DNA from: Chthoniobacteraceae bacterium
Lineage (GTDB): Bacteria; Verrucomicrobiota; Verrucomicrobiia; Chthoniobacterales; Chthoniobacteraceae
NCBI GenBank assembly: GCA_028293625.1
Contig: JAQGOL010000025.1
Span: 418,919-482,918, forward strand
Reading direction: 5' to 3'
Length of the DNA stretch: 64,000 bases
Shown here: piece by piece, positions 61,703 through 64,000 of the stretch
Layout: the number at the start of each line of letters is the position of its first letter
How positions within the stretch are numbered: the stretch's first letter is position 1
Program-made: the position numbers and the translations under genes
Notes under the pieces: generated by a model
Database searches by the model: none
Told to the model about the DNA's origin: nothing
What the model saw: only the letters and a program-made list of their open reading frames with translations

Positions 61703-62341
61703 ATGAAGCTTCTCTCTTTAAGTGTATCGCAACCACGCGAGGTGGAAATAAACGGCCGGCTGGTCCTAACCGGCATCTATAAAGAACCGGTAAGTGGCTC
61801 CGTGCACCTTGGGCCGTTGAATCTGGAAGGAGATGGGCAGGCGGACCTTACTGTCCATGGCGGCAAGGATCAGGCGGTATACGCATACCCGGTTGAACAT
61901 TACGAATTTTGGCAGCACCAGCTCGGCCGCGAACCATTTGCACATGGAATGTTTGGTGAAAACCTGACCGCGAGCGGTTTGCTCGAAACGGAGGTCTGTA
62001 TTGGCGATTCCTTTAAAATAGGCACTGCGGTGCTGCAGGTCACCATGCCCAGACTGCCATGCTTCAAGTTCGCGCATAAAATCGGGAGACCTATTCTAAA
62101 AGAATTCCTCCACAGCGGACGCAGCGGCTTTTATCTGCGTGTGCTAAAAGAAGGTATCCTTCAAGCCGGCGACGCAATCGAGGAAGTGGCCTGCGATCCG
62201 ATCCGGATCAGTGTAAGGACCATGCTCGGTCTGCAAAGGTTGGGCGAAGGCGGAGAGCAGTTGGTCAGGGAGGCCTTGAAAATTGAATCGTTATGCCCGG
62301 TCCTTCGCGTCGAATTGGAACGCCGGCTCCAATCGTTCTGA
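61703..62341 (+). CDS. MOSC-domain protein (YiiM-like)
   Basis: The 212-residue protein has a MOSC fold as in YiiM: GRLVLTGIYKEPVSGSVHLG, VHGGKDQAVYAYPVEHYEFW, HGMFGENLTASGL, MPRLPCFKFAHKIGRP with the conserved Cys, and GRSGFYLRVLKEGIL. MOSC proteins deliver sulfur or molybdenum-cofactor-linked sulfur; YiiM reduces N-hydroxylated purine analogues. The Cys in PRLPCFKF is the expected cofactor ligand. Size matches YiiM (about 220). It starts 20 bases after the hybrid kinase stop and could be read through from it. Confidence 0.9.
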   Translation: MKLLSLSVSQPREVEINGRLVLTGIYKEPVSGSVHLGPLNLEGDGQADLTVHGGKDQAVYAYPVEHYEFWQHQLGREPFAHGMFGENLTASGLLETEVCIGDSFKIGTAVLQVTMPRLPCFKFAHKIGRPILKEFLHSGRSGFYLRVLKEGILQAGDAIEEVACDPIRISVRTMLGLQRLGEGGEQLVREALKIESLCPVLRVELERRLQSF

Positions 62342-62455
62342 CCTGCTTGCGACCGCTTCGGCAGTTGAACTCCGAGACCGATTTCATAATCCTTCATCCC
62401 CCTTCCCGCAGCTTTCATTCTCTCATTTCAAACCGTTGCGGATTGGGATTATTCC

Positions 62456-63418
62456 ATGGTCAATCTCTCGTCCCTCTCCTCCTCAAAGGTCCTGCTTTCG
62501 CTGATTATTACTTTCGCCGGCGCTTGCTTCTTACCAGTGCACGGGGAGCAAACCGGTCAGCCGCGCAGGGTGCTCGCAGGAGATGACTCCACTCAACGTC
62601 TTGCTATCGTCGCAACGGACGGCACGCTGGAATGGGAAATGAAAGTCGGCGCCATCCACGACGCCCAGCTGCTCGCAAACGGAAATATTCTGCTTCAGGA
62701 CGGTTGGACAAAAATCGTCGAGGTTACCCCGGACAAAAAGCAGCTCTGGGAATATGATGCGGCGCGCAAGAACGGCAACGAAGGCAAAAAGGTCGAGGTC
62801 CATTCCTTTCAACGACTCGCCGACGGCTCTACTATGATCGCCGAATCCGGGCCGGCTCGTATCATTGAAGTAGATAAAGATGGAAATCTACAGCGAGAGA
62901 TCAAACTTAAAACGAGCCATCCAAGCACGCATAGCGATACGCGCCTGGTTCGAAAGCTCTCCACCGGAAACTATTTGGCTGCGCAGGAAAGCGACGGGTT
63001 TGCCCGGGAATATAATTCCGCAGGCACCGTTGTTTGGGAATATGAAGTCCCTCTTTTTGGCAATGCTCGAAAAGAAGGCCATGGCCCGGAAGCGTTTGGA
63101 AATTCGCTCTTCAGCGCGATTCGGCTGCCAAACGGCAATACGCTCATCGGCACTGGCAACGGTCACAGCGTTCTTGAAGTAACACCGGCCAAGGAAATCG
63201 TTTGGAAGCTCGAACAGAACGATTTGCCAGGCATTACATTGGCTTGGGTGACGCGCGTCCAACGTCTGCCAAATGGCAACACGTTGCTTGGTAATTGCCA
63301 CGCCGGCCCTGACCAACCTCAGTTTATTGAAGTAACCCCCGAGAAAAAAGCTGTCTGGACATTCAGAGACTTTAAGAACTTCGGCAATTCGATGCCAGTC
63401 CAGGCAATCGTTGAGTAA
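62456..63418 (+). CDS. Secreted beta-propeller protein (arylsulfotransferase-like repeats)
   Basis: The 320-residue protein has a signal peptide (about residues 10-30, VLLSLIITFAGACFLPVHG) with no clear lipobox. Repeats of the pattern L-x-x-G-N-x-L-(I/L) next to -EVTP-x-K-x-(V/L)-W are seen about six times (for example LLANGNILLQ, LPNGNTLIGTGNGHSVLEVT, RLPNGNTLLGNC), typical of six-bladed propellers such as arylsulfotransferase-like or PQQ-like proteins. No catalytic residues are evident. The gene is 114 bases after the MOSC gene and 9 bases before the YjbR gene, with which it may be co-transcribed. Confidence 0.8.
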   Translation: MVNLSSLSSSKVLLSLIITFAGACFLPVHGEQTGQPRRVLAGDDSTQRLAIVATDGTLEWEMKVGAIHDAQLLANGNILLQDGWTKIVEVTPDKKQLWEYDAARKNGNEGKKVEVHSFQRLADGSTMIAESGPARIIEVDKDGNLQREIKLKTSHPSTHSDTRLVRKLSTGNYLAAQESDGFAREYNSAGTVVWEYEVPLFGNARKEGHGPEAFGNSLFSAIRLPNGNTLIGTGNGHSVLEVTPAKEIVWKLEQNDLPGITLAWVTRVQRLPNGNTLLGNCHAGPDQPQFIEVTPEKKAVWTFRDFKNFGNSMPVQAIVE

Positions 63419-63427
63419 TTCCCGAAG

Positions 63428-63781
63428 ATGGATCTTACTGATGTTTGCGCGCTTTGTCTTGCGCTGCCAATGGCCGAAGAAACTACTCCATTCGGCCCGG
63501 ATGTTCTCGTTTACAAGGTCGCCGGCAAGATGTTCGCACTCACGGTGCCTGACGATTTTCCACCCAGGGTAAACCTTAAATGCGATCCGGATCGCGCGGA
63601 AGCTCTACGGGACCAACACGAAGCGATCATTCCCGGCTACCATATGAACAAGCGCCACTGGAACACGGTTATTCTTGATGGCACACTCCCGTCAGCCCTT
63701 CTAAAAGAGCTCATCGAACATTCGTATCAGTTGGTTGTTGCCGCTCTCCCGGTTAGCACTCGCAAACAATTGAAACTCTAG
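63428..63781 (+). CDS. MmcQ/YjbR-family protein
   Basis: The 117-residue protein matches the MmcQ/YjbR family: CLALPMAEETTPFGPDVLVY at the start, KMFALTV and VNLKCDPDRAEALRDQH in the middle, and YHMNKRHWNTVIL with LPSALLKELIEHSYQLVV at the end. The fold is CyaY-like and a DNA-binding role has been suggested, but the function is unknown. It lies 9 bases after the propeller gene. Its stop is 100 bases from the rRNA terminator on the other strand. Confidence 0.92.
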   Translation: MDLTDVCALCLALPMAEETTPFGPDVLVYKVAGKMFALTVPDDFPPRVNLKCDPDRAEALRDQHEAIIPGYHMNKRHWNTVILDGTLPSALLKELIEHSYQLVVAALPVSTRKQLKL

Positions 63782-63887
63782 TAGCGATTGGCCGGCACTT
63801 CACATTCGTGCGCCGATAACGGTCCGTTTAAAACATTTTCAGGCACTCTGGAGAGTATGGGCGCGCTTTCGGCGCCGGAAAAAAGTA

Positions 63888-63929
63888 CAAAAAAAAGGCC
63901 CCGCACCATGTTTTCACATGATGCGGGGC
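63888..63929 (-). terminator. Terminator of the rRNA operon
   Basis: The minus strand carries a 14-bp stem with one G-T pair (GCCCCGCATCATGT / ACATGGTGCGGGGC) and a GAAA tetraloop, followed by CTTTTTTTTGT. It stands directly after the 5S rRNA 3' end. Confidence 0.92.
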
Positions 63930-63935
63930 GTAAAA

Positions 63936-64000
63936 CTGGCGACGTCCTACTTTCGCACAACCTATAGAAGCACTATCATCGGGGCTGCAGCGTTTCACTT
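63936..64000 (-). rRNA. rrf: 5S ribosomal RNA, 3' part (5' part beyond window)
   Basis: The minus strand reads AAGTGAAACGCTGCAGC, then CCGATGATAGTGC, and GTGCGAAAGTAGGACGTCGC near its end, all landmark segments of the 5S 3' half (loop B-C, helix IV-V and helix I). The 5' half lies past the right edge, so an rRNA operon reads leftward into the window. Confidence 0.93.

Overview
The window is a high-GC chromosomal segment (estimated by eye), read without database access. It most resembles Verrucomicrobiota, perhaps the soil Spartobacteria/Chthoniobacter side. Pointers are the LEPR-like N-terminal motif (PLEARIAPA) on a giant Calx-beta protein, a kinase-MurQ fusion, several secreted PQQ-like beta-propellers, a remnant four-helix-bundle gene inside AATCGTAATCG repeats, and many ATGA-coupled genes with weak Shine-Dalgarno signals. 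The assignment is inference from gene content. No phage, IS transposase or CRISPR array was seen.

Layout. 1-9.4 kb: a RapA-type helicase cut by the left edge; a three-gene set of one membrane coiled-coil protein and two paralogous solute-binding-like proteins, one carrying a von Willebrand A domain; then maf, a secreted DUF4412-like protein, an aldo/keto reductase and a SYLF protein. 9.5-16.5 kb: gnd and pgsA, then exopolysaccharide export genes (Wza-like, Wzc-like tyrosine kinase, outer-membrane barrel). 16.6-23.4 kb: tRNA-Gly and the 2188-residue Calx-beta/beta-helix surface protein. 23.5-28.2 kb: a coupled trio (membrane-anchored protein, ubiX, DUF374 acyltransferase), xylulokinase, a glyoxalase-fold protein and a BrnT/BrnA-like toxin-antitoxin pair.

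28.2-37.2 kb: kinase-MurQ fusion, VanZ-like protein, ligA with an internal insertion, ECF sigma/anti-sigma pair, a YycJ-like metallo-beta-lactamase-fold protein, rnhA and tyrS. 37.3-49.5 kb: a small secreted protein, a 2092-residue TPR protein, an unknown conserved-looking protein, a coupled SGNH hydrolase/esterase pair, TGS-less thrS and a MarR regulator with a clear promoter and operator. 49.6-56.9 kb: two PQQ-like beta-propellers, an MFS transporter with a large hydrophilic insertion and a short adenylate-forming enzyme. 57-63.8 kb: a CheB-CheR-PAS-GAF-histidine kinase-receiver hybrid, a MOSC protein, a third beta-propeller and a YjbR protein. At the right edge the terminator and 3' end of a 5S rRNA show that an rRNA operon on the minus strand ends here.

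Functional themes are envelope and surface biology (export, Calx-beta, beta-propellers, TPR, SYLF), cell-wall and sugar recycling (MurQ fusion, xylB, gnd), core information genes (ligA, tyrS, thrS, rnhA, maf, rapA) and signalling (ECF pair, MarR, CheB/CheR hybrid). The best candidates for undescribed biology are the vWA/solute-binding trio, the PQQ-propeller/MFS/adenylation row with mutually exclusive hairpins between two of its genes, and the AATCGTAATCG repeat family that frames the broken four-helix-bundle gene.
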